NCBI GenBank assembly: GCA_026770585.1
Contig: MU646824.1
Coordinates: 201,868 to 218,089 of the forward strand
DNA length: 16,222 nucleotides
From: Baffinella frigidus
Lineage: Eukaryota; Cryptophyceae; Cryptomonadales; Baffinellaceae
Direction of reading: 5' to 3'
In this document: one piece after another, positions 1-7,016 of the stretch
How the letters are laid out: each line of letters begins with the position of its first letter
Numbering within the stretch: position 1 is the first letter of the stretch
Made by a program: the position numbers and the translations under genes
The notes under the pieces: model-generated
The model's input: only the letters and a program-made list of their open reading frames with translations
What the model was told of the DNA's origin: nothing
Databases searched by the model: none

Positions 1-600
1 GTTGGGGGTTGGGGGTTGGGGGTTTGTAGTTTGGGGTGTCAGGTTTGAGGTTAGACGTTTGGGGTCTGAGGTCTGGGGTCTCGGGTTTGAGTTTTGGGGG
101 TTTGGCGGTTGAGGTGTTTGGGGTTTGGGTGTGTGATAACTTGCCGAATCAGGCGAGTTCCTAGCGGGACTCCCCTTGCGGATGCATCCCCCAATGGCGC
201 GATTGGGGGGGTCAGGTGTGAGGTTCGACGTTTGGGGTTAAGAGTTTAGGGGTTTGAGGGTCCTCATAACATGATGGAAGTTATCATAGGCTCATAACCT
301 GACAGGTACGGGGCAGGGGCAGATAACCTGATGAATCAGGCGAGTTCCCTGAGGCACCCCCCTTGCGAATGCGCGCCATCACGCTCCCGCGCAGCCCCGC
401 CAATGTGCTCATTGACAGTTTCCTGCCGCGGTTTCGTCAAATTAATTCGATACCCAGGCCCATAACATGTAACGCTAGAGGCGCATGACCTGTCTTCCAG
501 GGTAGTTCCCCCCTTCTAGTATGATGGGGTTTGGGGTTTGGGGGTTTGGGGTTTGTCTTTAGGGGTTTGAGGTTTGGGGGTTTGGGGTTAGACCCACAGC
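1..600 (+). repeat. Left-edge telomere-like region
   Basis: G-rich degenerate repeats at 1-140, 215-260 and 520-600, separated by a roughly 115-nt unit seen twice (about 140-200 and 320-380: AATCAGGCGAGTTCC...CCCCTTGCG). No exon was recognised here. C-rich words on the plus strand appear at 700-755. Confidence 0.7.
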
Positions 601-1019
601 AGCAGCCTCGCCTCGCGAACGCCTGGTGTCGAAAACAATAGGGGGCGACCAAGGCACGAGGTCGTAATTCCCGAGCCCAGGTTCAGAATGCACCTTACCC
701 CCAACCACCAACCAATCAACCACAAACCCCAAACTCGAAACCCTAAATCCCATTCAGGGCAGCAGAATGTAGCGGGGCATCATGCAACACGGGAAACTGT
801 ACCCTTGAACGTTGTTCTAAGGCAAAACGGGAAACTTGCCATCTTCCCCGTAAGGCCCAGACCCATAACCTGTCTGGAAGGGGGGTTGCTTCTGTCTCGT
901 CCGACCCACACCTCGCGTGCGCCTGCTTCTACAAACAAACAGGCGGCATCAGGCAGAGGGGCAGCATGCACACCCTCGGACGTTCTTGGTAGGCGAGGCA
1001 CTCTCATCCCCCTCCCCCT

Positions 1020-1092
1020 CCTCCTCCCCCGCGGCCCGCGCCCCAGCACCCTTGCCCGCCTCCTCGCCCTCGCCCTCCTCGTTCTCCCGCCC
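1020..1092 (-). CDS. Possible further acidic exon of the AsmA-like gene
   Basis: Acceptor GTGTGGACAG opens phase 0 into GRENEEGEGEEAGKGAGA and more Glu/Gly-rich residues; the frame stays open to 780. The left border is not resolved. A diverged copy of the same piece lies at about 1190-1254. The composition resembles the linkers of the confirmed exons, but low-complexity DNA can mimic this. Confidence 0.28.
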
Positions 1093-1436
1093 CTGTCCAC
1101 ACACCAGCGTCAGGGCAGACCCCCTTCCACGGAGGCTGCTCTCTCTCCGTCTCTCACTTGCTATCTCCTGCTCGCGCGCGCTCTCTCTCTCTATCCTGCT
1201 CTCGCGCTCCCTGACCCTTGCCCGCCTCGCCCTCCACCTCCTCGTTCTCCCGACCCCGTCCGCGCCAAAGTGTCAGCGCAGCCTCACATCAAACATCATC
1301 GCACGGGTTGAAAGGCACTTCGAGGGGCCGGCAGTGTCGAGCGGTGCTGCTCAACAGTTGAAGCGTAAACCGCAAACCACAAAATGCAAAACGTAGATGG
1401 TAAACCTGAGGGTTAGGGGTTAGTGTTTAGGGGTTA

Positions 1437-1460
1437 GTACCCCCTGGATGCCACCCCTTC
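1437..1460 (-). repeat. Copy of AsmA-like exon 13 end and donor
   Basis: On the minus strand GGGGTGGCATCCAGG before GGGTACTAACCCC repeats AGGGTGGAATTCAGG before AGGTATCAGCCCC at the exon 13 donor. A third trace is at 2053-2067. Confidence 0.4.
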
Positions 1461-1595
1461 CCCCAAACTGCTGTGAAAGGGTCCCTTTCAGGGATAATTC
1501 TCTCTTGCAAGGAAATGTTTTGGTGACCTTAGGGTTTTGTTGTTTTAGGTTTAGGAAAAAGTCTAGGGTGATGGTTAGGGTTTAGGGGCTGATAC

Positions 1596-1766
1596 CTCCT
1601 GAATTCCACCCTCCTCCCGCCAGAGAGTCTCCAACTGCTCGAGCATCTCCACGTCTTCGCCCGCCTCCTCCCGAAGCGCTCGCAGCTGCTCCAGCGTCAA
1701 TATCTCGCTTTCGCCCCCCGCCTCGCTTGATCCCGTCCCCGCCTCGGAAGAAGCCCCCCCCCCCCC
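1596..1766 (-). CDS. AsmA-like gene exon 13 (coiled, acidic)
   Basis: Acceptor GTGCTTTCCAG, donor TTCAGGAG before GTATCA; 57 codons, phase 0-0. Begins with 13 G bases (four Gly codons plus the first base of Ala), then ASSEAGTGSSEAGGESEI and LTLEQLRALREEAGEDVEML, a heptad-like acidic helix. The poly-G length sets the reading frame. Confidence 0.52.
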
Positions 1767-4015
1767 CTGGAAAGCACGGCGCGTCAGGAAATGTCGGACC
1801 TCGTGGCTGTCTAGCGATGTTCCCGTCTATTTGGGCCCACTAATAGGGTGAGCGCAAGCTCTTTTGCGCTCCAAAAATGATGGATCTGTACCGCCAACCC
1901 AGCATGTCAAGTTGCGAATAGTCGGTCGACCCGAGTGAGGCAGGGCTAAAATTCTCTTCGCTTGCGTCTGGCGGGGTTGTCACGTGAACCCCCCCCCCTC
2001 ATCCCCCGAGCTGAGCCTGTCACCCCTCCCCCTGGATCGAGCTAAGATTCCACCCGCGAATTCCACCCTTTCGATAACACACAGCGGTGCTTTAAATGAA
2101 ACATGTTTCCGCATGAGATCCACGGAGAGCACCCGAAGTGCGGGGGGCGCCTCCCCCTGATCTTGCAGCAAGGCAGGCCGGGCGGCCTTGCTGCGGACCC
2201 GGCAGAGGCAGGAAAGAAGTACTGGCAGAGGCAGAAAAGGAAGGATCATGGATCCTAACAGAGACAGAAAATGAACGGGCGAGCACCTGGACAGGAGGCG
2301 CCTCCCCGGAGAAGAAACGGTAGAGTCTTGGCGCCGACTGCGCCCCATCCTCATCTTCCGAGCTCTGCACGTCGTTCTCTTCCCCAATCGGGGAGTAGAG
2401 TTTTTTCCTTGGAAGAACCGGCTCGACTGAGCCCTCCTCTGCCAGGTTGCCGTTCCACACCCGCACCGTCAGCGTCGAAACCATAATCTCCAAAACCTCA
2501 ACCCTCTTCGCTCCTGCACACCCCTGCAGACGTGCAGCGTGCCCGTCTGAGGCGTGCGCATCAACACGCACCAGGCCTCCACGGGGGTGCGTGCATGGCG
2601 CCTGTGTGGGTACTAATGAAGGTCGTGGCGGCCGTGGTGGTACCAATGCAAGTCTCTCTCTGCCTGCAAGCGCTCACAGACCCCCAACCCCTCAGGAGGA
2701 CGACCTATCAAACGTGATATACGATGCCGAGATACTGGCGTATATTATGCTCAGAGACTGGTGTGTGCATGCTGAGATACTGGTTCACGTGACTCGACAC
2801 ACCTGCCTGATCCAGCGCATCCGAAAAGTAGTCCTCGTCCTCGCTGCCCCCCCCCGCCGCTCGGCCCTCCTCCCCCTCCCACCCGCCGTCGAGCCCGTCC
2901 TCATCCGACGCGCCGTTCTCCCCCTCCGCGCCGCCGCCCTCTGCCCCGAGCACCCCCACCCCTTTCGTGCGCCGCCTGCAGACACACCACACAGTTGGGG
3001 TTTAGTTTTGATGGTTCACTGTTTAGTGTTTAGGGCTCAGGGTTCACGGTCTAGGGTTTAGAGTTTCGGGTTTGGGGCAGAAGGTGGTCGGGCGAGAGTT
3101 GAGGGTTTAGGCGAGGACATGCCAGATCAAAACCACTCAATAATTTGACCAGCAGTTGCCACGGCAACTACTTGGACAGGTCAAATGCAGTTTAACCTGC
3201 GAAGAGCATCGGAGAGGCCTTTGCCCCTCCAGAGCAATGCCGTCTTCTCCAGGCTTGAGAGTAATAAAAAAAAAAGGGTCACATGATCACAATATGACCA
3301 GTGAAATGATCGGAGTTTGACCTTCGGAGGGCGTCGGTGAGGCCCCTGCCCCTCCGGAGCAGCGCTGTTCTCGCGATCCGCACCGCCTTGCCTGCCGCTG
3401 CCTTCGCCACCTGTTCATGCTCCAAGGTTTAGGGTTGAGAGTTTAGAACAAAGACATATTGAACCTGCCAACCCGCCTCATATCGTGATTGGTAATCGGT
3501 TAACGGGAATTGGGAATTTGGAATTGGGAATTGGTAAACGGCAATCTGTAATAGGAAATGATTAAATAGAATTGGTTGTTGGTAACCAGTTCCAAAAGCG
3601 ATATCGTGGATTTGTTGGGAAGGTATACGCCTATAGCAGTGCCAGTTGTGGTCCCGCATTCTTCATAAGTTGCTCGTTCCGGCTCCGAGATGAGAACCCT
3701 ACGACTCTTCATTGAACAGAGGCTTTGCCCGGATATTTACCGTACCATCAAAAACCTGCCCGGTTCAGTCAAGAGTCGTGAAGATCGTTAGGGACCCCAT
3801 CAGGCGGTGGCATCAGGTTCAAGGGTGGACTTTGCGAGATGCGGGATACGGGTTTAGGGTTAGGGGTTGGGAAAACCCGTGAAAGCACGCGTAAGGTTCT
3901 GCTGGCTGGAGTGGGGGTGGGATCGGGAGAGAGAGATAGAGATCTATGGGGAGAGATAGAGTGAGTGAGAGAGAGGGGGAGAGAGAGAGCGCGCGCGCGA
4001 GCCAAATAGAACGAG

Positions 4016-4068
<53 letters not shown>

Positions 4069-6787
4069 AAGAGAGAGAGAAATAGACAGAGCGAGAGAAA
4101 CAGCAAGAGAGAGAGTGACAGATAGCAAACGCAACATGAAGAGAGAAAGAGAGAGAAAGAGACCGTGACAGCACGCGTGAAGTTCTTCTTCCTCCCCCCC
4201 CTCCCCTCGGCGCCCGCCTCCGACCCAAACCTATCCTCGCCATCGTGCTCCTCATCGCTGTCATCCGACCTGGTTGAGAGTTTAGGGTTTAGGGTTTAGG
4301 GTTTAGGGTTTGGGATTTAGGGTTTAGGGTTTAGGGTTTAGGGTTTAGGGTTTAGGGTTTAGGGTTTAGGGTTTAGGGTTTAGGGTGTAGGGTGTGTGGT
4401 GAAGGGTTTGGGGTTTAGGGTTGAGGTTTTAGGTTTCGGGTTGTAGGGTTTAGGGTTTAGGGCACAGGGTTTAGTGGAACGTGGGGGAGGGGGGCTGGGG
4501 GGGGAGGGCACCCTCCAAGGAGCGCAAGCTCCTTGTGACGGTCGGCCATCACCCTGCAACACCCCACCCATCCATTCAGCAACCCCCCGCCTTTTTCAAT
4601 TTCATTGGTGGGATTTTCTTCGAAAGGGCGATGTCTCGTTTCAATACTTCAATTGTGTTGGCTAGTTCGCGTCGCGCAAAATGGGGCGGCGAAAACGTGC
4701 GGGATGCCACAGGCACGGGGGCAACATCGAACTTTACATCTGCATCAGTTCAACTCACTGTTCACCTGAAGGACTAACTGCCTGTAGGAATGTCTGTTAC
4801 CCTGTCTGGGGGCGCCGCGAAAGCAAGGGTCCCACTGAGAAAAATGTTCAGCTCGTCGAAAAGTCGCAAAATGCGAGATGGCAAGGGGGTTCTGTGTGTA
4901 GGGATGTGAGATCGATTGAGACCTTTTGAGGACCGCGAGGTTGGTCTTGCCCTCGCGACGCTCTAGGTACATGTCCACGTCCTGCGGTTTGGGGATTGGG
5001 TTGAGGGTTGAGGGTTTGGGGTTTAGGGATTAGGGGTTGGGGTTTGGGGTTTGGGGTTTAGGGTTTAGGGTTTAGGCTTTGGGGTTTAGGGTTTAGGGTT
5101 TAGAGTTTGGGGTTTAGGGTTTACGGTTTGGGGTTTGGGTTCGGGGTTAGGGTTTAGAGTTTGGAGTTCGGGGTTGGTGGTTTAGAGTTTGGAGTTGAGG
5201 GTGTAGGATGTGGGGGTAACCTCGATGTGGCAGGTGTCGACTTCCATGCAGAGCGACGGGAGGGTCCAGGGATCGAACAACACCTTGTGTAGGGTTCAGA
5301 GTTTAGGGTTTAGGGTTTAGGGTTTAGGTTCCAGTTTAGGTTTAGGTTTAGGGGATAGGATTCAGGGGATATAAAACGCGACCCAGGCTCATTTGTCGGT
5401 AGGTTCATACTTGATGCACGAAAAAAACATGGAGTGTTGTGCAAGAGTGGCAGGAAGACTGAAGGCGGTTGGTGATGCATGGATGGCGGGTGCGGTGCAG
5501 GCTGATTGCAGATCGACAAAGCAACTTCTCTCTTCATCTGGCACGCACCCCTGTTGTGATCACCGGTGTCTCTGCGGGCGAGGAAAATGTTTTGTACCAG
5601 CCGTACACACTAATCTCCATAAAAGTATTAATTAATTGCTCTGGGGCAACGAAAATTACTACACGATTTACTTATAAAAGTAATAGTAAAGCATTTGTGC
5701 CGTAAGTTTCGTTGCGCCAAAAGCAATGGATTAATACTTGTGTGGCGAAGAAAAATCTTTCCGCAAACGTGGCTATTCGTTTGTTTGCTCTGATTTGTCG
5801 GTGGCCCACAAATGAGAAAGGCGCTCTAGATACCTCGATCTGATTGATGGTCGCAAGGGGCTGCAGCGAGAAGCCAGCATTATCGGGATTGTAGACCCGC
5901 ACTTCCGAAATCACCATCACCAGCTTGTCCAGCCGCCCGCTCACAACCTGCTTTCGAGTTTCGGGTTTCGGGTTGGGTTGGGGTTGGGGGTTTTGGGTTT
6001 ATGGTTTACTAGGGGTTAGGGTTTCAATCTTAACCATAGACGAGGCGCCCACTAACCACCTGCCACCATCACACGCGCCACGTTCAACAACAAAAAAATC
6101 TGTTGCAGCCAAGTTCGACAAGAAAGACTACAGAAACCCCGACACCCCGTGCCAAAAAACAAAATCCACCGACAAGGATGTGACACCTAGCTCTGCCTTA
6201 CTCGGATTGACCGACTGTTCTCAAGCCGACACCTCGAATTGGGCAAGAGAAGGCGCCCGGGCCGACCATGTTGGTGTGGAGAGCCCAAATAGACTCAGAG
6301 AGAGGTGGATACCGTGCGGCAGGTTGCAGCGCCCACCGACGCCCTCACTCCCAGTTTCTTCGTCAGCCTGTGCGCCACGTACCTGAGGTGGAACCACACT
6401 CAGCAAAGAGCCACATGCATGCCACAGGCTCCGGCATGCGCCGCCCCCCGCGGAACACCCGACCTCGTGCTCCCTCCAGGTGCCACCTGCGGCTACGTAA
6501 GACAGACCAGCGGACGGAGTGTACATGATTTCTGGTTGGAATGAGGGACGCACCGCGGGAGAAAGCGTTCGTGCGTCCGCAGCTTGTATCCCAGCACGAG
6601 TCCCAGCATGATCGGGATCGTCACCCACAGCAGCACCTGCACACCTGGTCCGTCAGCAACCTCGCCGGCGTCAGCGACGAGCAGGGTAGGTGGACCGTAC
6701 CGTTAAGATCGCTCCGCCCCCGCAGATCATAATCGTCAACGTGCAGAGGACGGTGATGAGCCCGAGCGATGGGGGGTTGCCGGACAT
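1596..6787 (-). CDS. Split gene for AsmA/DUF748-like membrane-anchored protein (13 exons assembled, 3' end open)
   Basis: Exons 6787-6701, 6636-6554, 6382-6313, 5947-5834, 5283-5221, 4981-4923, 4269-4164, 3410-3322, 3253-3197, 2975-2803, 2513-2287, 2186-2067 and 1766-1596 join with matching phase at every junction, giving 473 codons without a stop. Residues 8-48 are hydrophobic (membrane anchor). Residues about 57-159 then follow the AsmA/DUF748 order: YVAHRL..KLGVRASVG, SGRLDKLVM, VRVYNPDNAGF, a hydrophobic strand ending INQIE, a WTLPSL strand, and DVDMYLERREGKTNLAVL. In that family this is the start of a long beta groove that moves lipids between membranes. Acidic Ser/Asp/Glu linkers (residues about 160-180 and 265-300) and two more strand-rich parts follow. 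The family call is from motif pattern only. The exon chain is inferred by eye; no stop codon was reached, so the gene probably extends left of 1596. Confidence 0.68.
1811..1948 (+). mobile_element. MITE-like element copy 1
   Basis: Member of a family with ends CTAGCTCTGCCTCA / TGAGGCAGAGCTAG, an internal 'TCTATTTGG...' block and a 'GTTGAC...CAGCATGTCAA' core. Shared core here: ACCCAGCATGTCAAGTTG and GTGAGGCAGGGCTA. The left end has drifted. Confidence 0.5.
2067..2186 (-). CDS. AsmA-like gene exon 12 (borders tentative)
   Basis: Phase 0 requires the AAG acceptor four bases beyond a stronger CAG (CCGCAGCAAG). Encodes AARPALLQDQGEAPPALRVL then SVDLMRKHVSFKAPLCVIER. Donor GAAAGG before GTGGAA. 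The reading frame stays open past the donor to 1980, so the 3' border could differ. Confidence 0.45.
2287..2513 (-). CDS. AsmA-like gene exon 11
   Basis: Acceptor GGTGTGCAG, donor GTCCAG before GTGCTC; phase 1 in, 0 out, 75 codons plus two bases. Encodes KRVEVLEIMVSTLTVRVWNG, a strand-rich piece, then an acidic loop with SPIGEENDVQSSEDEDGAQS. The strands resemble later repeats of AsmA-type proteins but no single motif proves it. Confidence 0.58.
2803..2975 (-). CDS. AsmA-like gene exon 10 (acidic, Gly-rich linker)
   Basis: Acceptor GTGTGTCTGCAG, donor GGCAG before GTGTGT; phase 2 in, 1 out. Encodes RRTKGVGVLGAEGGG, a Glu/Asp/Gly-rich middle, and SEDEDYFSDALDQA. One other frame is Arg-rich and one has a stop; the acidic frame is chosen because it fits both neighbours. 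Confidence 0.6.
2995..3110 (+). repeat. Telomere-like array before exon 10
   Basis: Degenerate TTTAGGG and TTCAGGG words; C-rich on the sense strand, upstream of the acceptor at 2976. Confidence 0.7.
3143..3186. repeat. Nested hairpin in intron
   Basis: Outer arms ATTTGACC / GGTCAAAT and inner arms AGTTGCC / GGCAACT, located just downstream (minus sense) of the donor of exon 9. Confidence 0.4.
3197..3253 (-). CDS. AsmA-like gene exon 9 (duplicate of exon 8 end)
   Basis: Acceptor with a ten-T tract ending CTCTCAAG; donor CGCAG before GTTAAA; 57 nt, phase 2-2. Encodes LEKTALLWRGKGLSDALR, close to TALLRRGRGLTDALR of the exon before. Most codon differences are synonymous or conservative, so both copies look selected. 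The exon can be read in series or skipped without changing frame. Confidence 0.55.
3322..3410 (-). CDS. AsmA-like gene exon 8 (basic helix)
   Basis: Acceptor CATGAACAG, donor CCGAAG before GTCAAA; phase 0 in, 2 out. Encodes VAKAAAGKAVRIART then ALLRRGRGLTDALR, a positively charged, probably helical stretch. Its last 17 residues resemble the following exon. Confidence 0.62.
3877..3903 (-). repeat. Copy of AsmA-like exon 7 end
   Basis: On the minus strand reads AGAACCTTACGCGTGCTTTC, against AGAACTTCACGCGTGCTGTC at the end of exon 7, followed by ACGG/GTTTTC. No length that keeps phase was found, so it is probably not spliced. Confidence 0.45.
3925..4163 (+). repeat. (GA)n microsatellite, (CT)n on the sense strand
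   Basis: Long GA-rich tract between exon 7 and the decayed exon 7 copy. It supplies a pyrimidine tract in the minus-strand transcript. Confidence 0.8.
4164..4269 (-). CDS. AsmA-like gene exon 7 (acidic linker)
   Basis: Acceptor CTCTCAACCAG directly after a long CCCTAAA array; phase 2 in. Encodes SDDSDEEHDGEDRFGSEAG then a Gly/Arg/Lys-rich end and NFTRAVT. Donor TCACG before GTCTCT gives phase 0; a second GT 11 nt earlier (exon end 4175) would give phase 1 and not fit the next exon. Confidence 0.6.
4276..4470 (+). repeat. Interstitial telomeric repeat array (TTTAGGG)n
   Basis: About 15 nearly perfect TTTAGGG units followed by degenerate ones. On the minus (sense) strand it reads CCCTAAA and ends at the acceptor of exon 7. 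This is the purest telomere-type tract in the window. Confidence 0.9.
4923..4981 (-). CDS. AsmA-like gene exon 6
   Basis: Acceptor AACCGCAG at the end of a C-rich telomere-like array, donor AAAAG before GTCTCA; phase 0 in, 2 out. Encodes DVDMYLERREGKTNLAVLK, matching the family motif 'P.(I/V).(L/Y)E....GK.NL..L'. Confidence 0.75.
4985..5215 (+). repeat. Degenerate telomere-like array filling intron 5
   Basis: TTTAGGG, TTTGGGG and TTGAGGG words fill essentially the whole intron between exons 5 and 6 of the minus gene. Confidence 0.85.
5221..5283 (-). CDS. AsmA-like gene exon 5
   Basis: Acceptor CTACACAAG at the end of a CCCTAAA array, donor ATCGAG before GTTACC; phase 0-0, 21 codons: VLFDPWTLPSL then CMEVDTCHIE. 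It continues the strand pattern (hydrophobic, SL, I..I). The donor opens into another telomere-like array. Confidence 0.7.
5290..5355 (+). repeat. Telomere-like array before exon 5
   Basis: TTTAGGG units that on the sense strand run into the acceptor CTACACAAG. Confidence 0.8.
5623..5739. mobile_element. AT-rich foldback element (second MITE type)
   Basis: About 36-bp imperfect terminal inverted repeats: AAGTATTAATTAATTGCT...GGGGCAACGAAA on the left against TTTCGTTGCGCC...AGCAATGGATTAATACTT on the right, with an AT-rich centre. It lies inside intron 4 of the minus gene. Confidence 0.5.
5834..5947 (-). CDS. AsmA-like gene exon 4 (signature strands)
   Basis: Acceptor CGAAAGCAG, donor ATCGAG before GTATCT; phase 0-0, 38 codons. 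Contains SGRLDKLVMVISEVRVYN followed by PDNAGFSLQPLATINQIE. The motif of a strand, NP.(N)GF, hydrophobic residues and then I..IE is the diagnostic AsmA/DUF748 pattern. Confidence 0.78.
5955..6028 (+). repeat. Telomere-like array before exon 4
   Basis: TTTCGGG, TTGGGG and TTAGGG words on the plus strand; C-rich on the sense strand, just upstream of the exon 4 acceptor. Confidence 0.75.
6187..6306 (-). mobile_element. MITE-like element copy 2, next to exon 3 donor
   Basis: Inverted relative to copy 1: starts CCTAGCTCTGCCTTA, ends CCCAAATAGACTCAGAG. The internal hairpin core is partly lost. It ends exactly where the 5' splice site of exon 3 begins on the minus strand. Confidence 0.5.
6313..6382 (-). 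CDS. AsmA-like gene exon 3
   Basis: Acceptor CCACCTCAG, donor CGCACG before GTATCC; phase 2 in, 0 out. Encodes YVAHRLTKKLGVRASVGAA plus TCRT, the family-like stretch that links the membrane anchor to the first beta strands. A MITE-like element begins immediately beyond the donor, at 6306. Confidence 0.68.
6554..6636 (-). CDS. AsmA-like gene exon 2 (second hydrophobic segment)
   Basis: Acceptor GTGTGCAG, donor CCGCG before GTGCGTCC; phase 0 in, 2 out. Encodes VLLWVTIPIMLGLVLGYKL then RTHERFLP, a classic membrane segment followed by positive residues. The intron before it is only 64 nt. Confidence 0.72.
6701..6787 (-). CDS. AsmA-like gene exon 1 (start, hydrophobic anchor)
   Basis: Opens with ATG at 6787 and encodes MSGNPPSLGLITVLC followed by more hydrophobic residues (29 codons). 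The exon ends TTAACG before GTACGG. An in-frame ATG at 6880 lies upstream, but it falls inside the perfect hairpin of the shared promoter and would add a Gly/Arg-rich stretch before the anchor, so 6787 is preferred. Confidence 0.65.
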
Positions 6788-6935
6788 GGTCCCCCTCCGA
6801 GCCCCCCCACCTCCCTGGCCTCTGGTTAGTCCCCCAGCGACAGCGAATTTCCTGTGCTCAAAAGTTGACGACCCCGTCAACTTTTGGCGACGTGGAAGAG
6901 GAGGGGCGCTTCACGCTCTTTGTCGACGCGGCGGG
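6788..6935. promoter_or_regulatory. Divergent (bidirectional) promoter region
   Basis: The two start codons (6787 minus, 6936 plus) lie 148 bp apart and point away from each other. The interval holds a perfect 12-bp hairpin (6859-6870 with 6875-6886, 4-nt loop). No clear TATA box was seen. That this drives both genes is inferred from the layout. Confidence 0.45.
6859..6886. promoter_or_regulatory. Perfect hairpin in the divergent promoter
   Basis: CAAAAGTTGACG, loop ACCC, CGTCAACTTTTG. The GTTGAC/GTCAAC core also occurs inside the MITE family, so it may be a remnant of such an element rather than a protein site. Confidence 0.5.
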
Positions 6936-7016
6936 ATGCGGTTCTTACACAGGACGATGGTCGTTGCGGCATTCTTTGTGGCCGTTCTCCCCTCTGTTGT
7001 GCAGGGAGACGAGAAG
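6936..7016 (+). CDS. ELAPOR-like gene exon 1 (signal peptide)
   Basis: Starts at ATG 6936: MRFLHRTMVVAAFFVAVLPS then VVQGDEK. A basic start, hydrophobic core and small residues before Gly-Asp make a good secretory signal. Donor GAGAAG before GTGCTG is the likeliest; the frame stays open to the stop at 7047-7049. Confidence 0.5.

Noticed and set aside
688-1396. Long plus-strand open frames with Pro/Leu/Ser-rich products
   Set aside because: Low-complexity reading of telomere-like and CT-rich DNA; no domain, and the opposite strand gives a more plausible acidic exon.
3769-4264. Minus-strand open frames of alternating Ser-Leu
   Set aside because: Translation of a (CT)n microsatellite in several frames at once.
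4276-4470. A true chromosome end
   Set aside because: Interior position, exons on both sides and orientation inside an intron make it an interstitial telomeric tract.
4474-4929. Plus-strand open frames over 4474-4929
   Set aside because: Lie in intron 6 of the minus gene; no recognisable domain and compositions typical of random frames.
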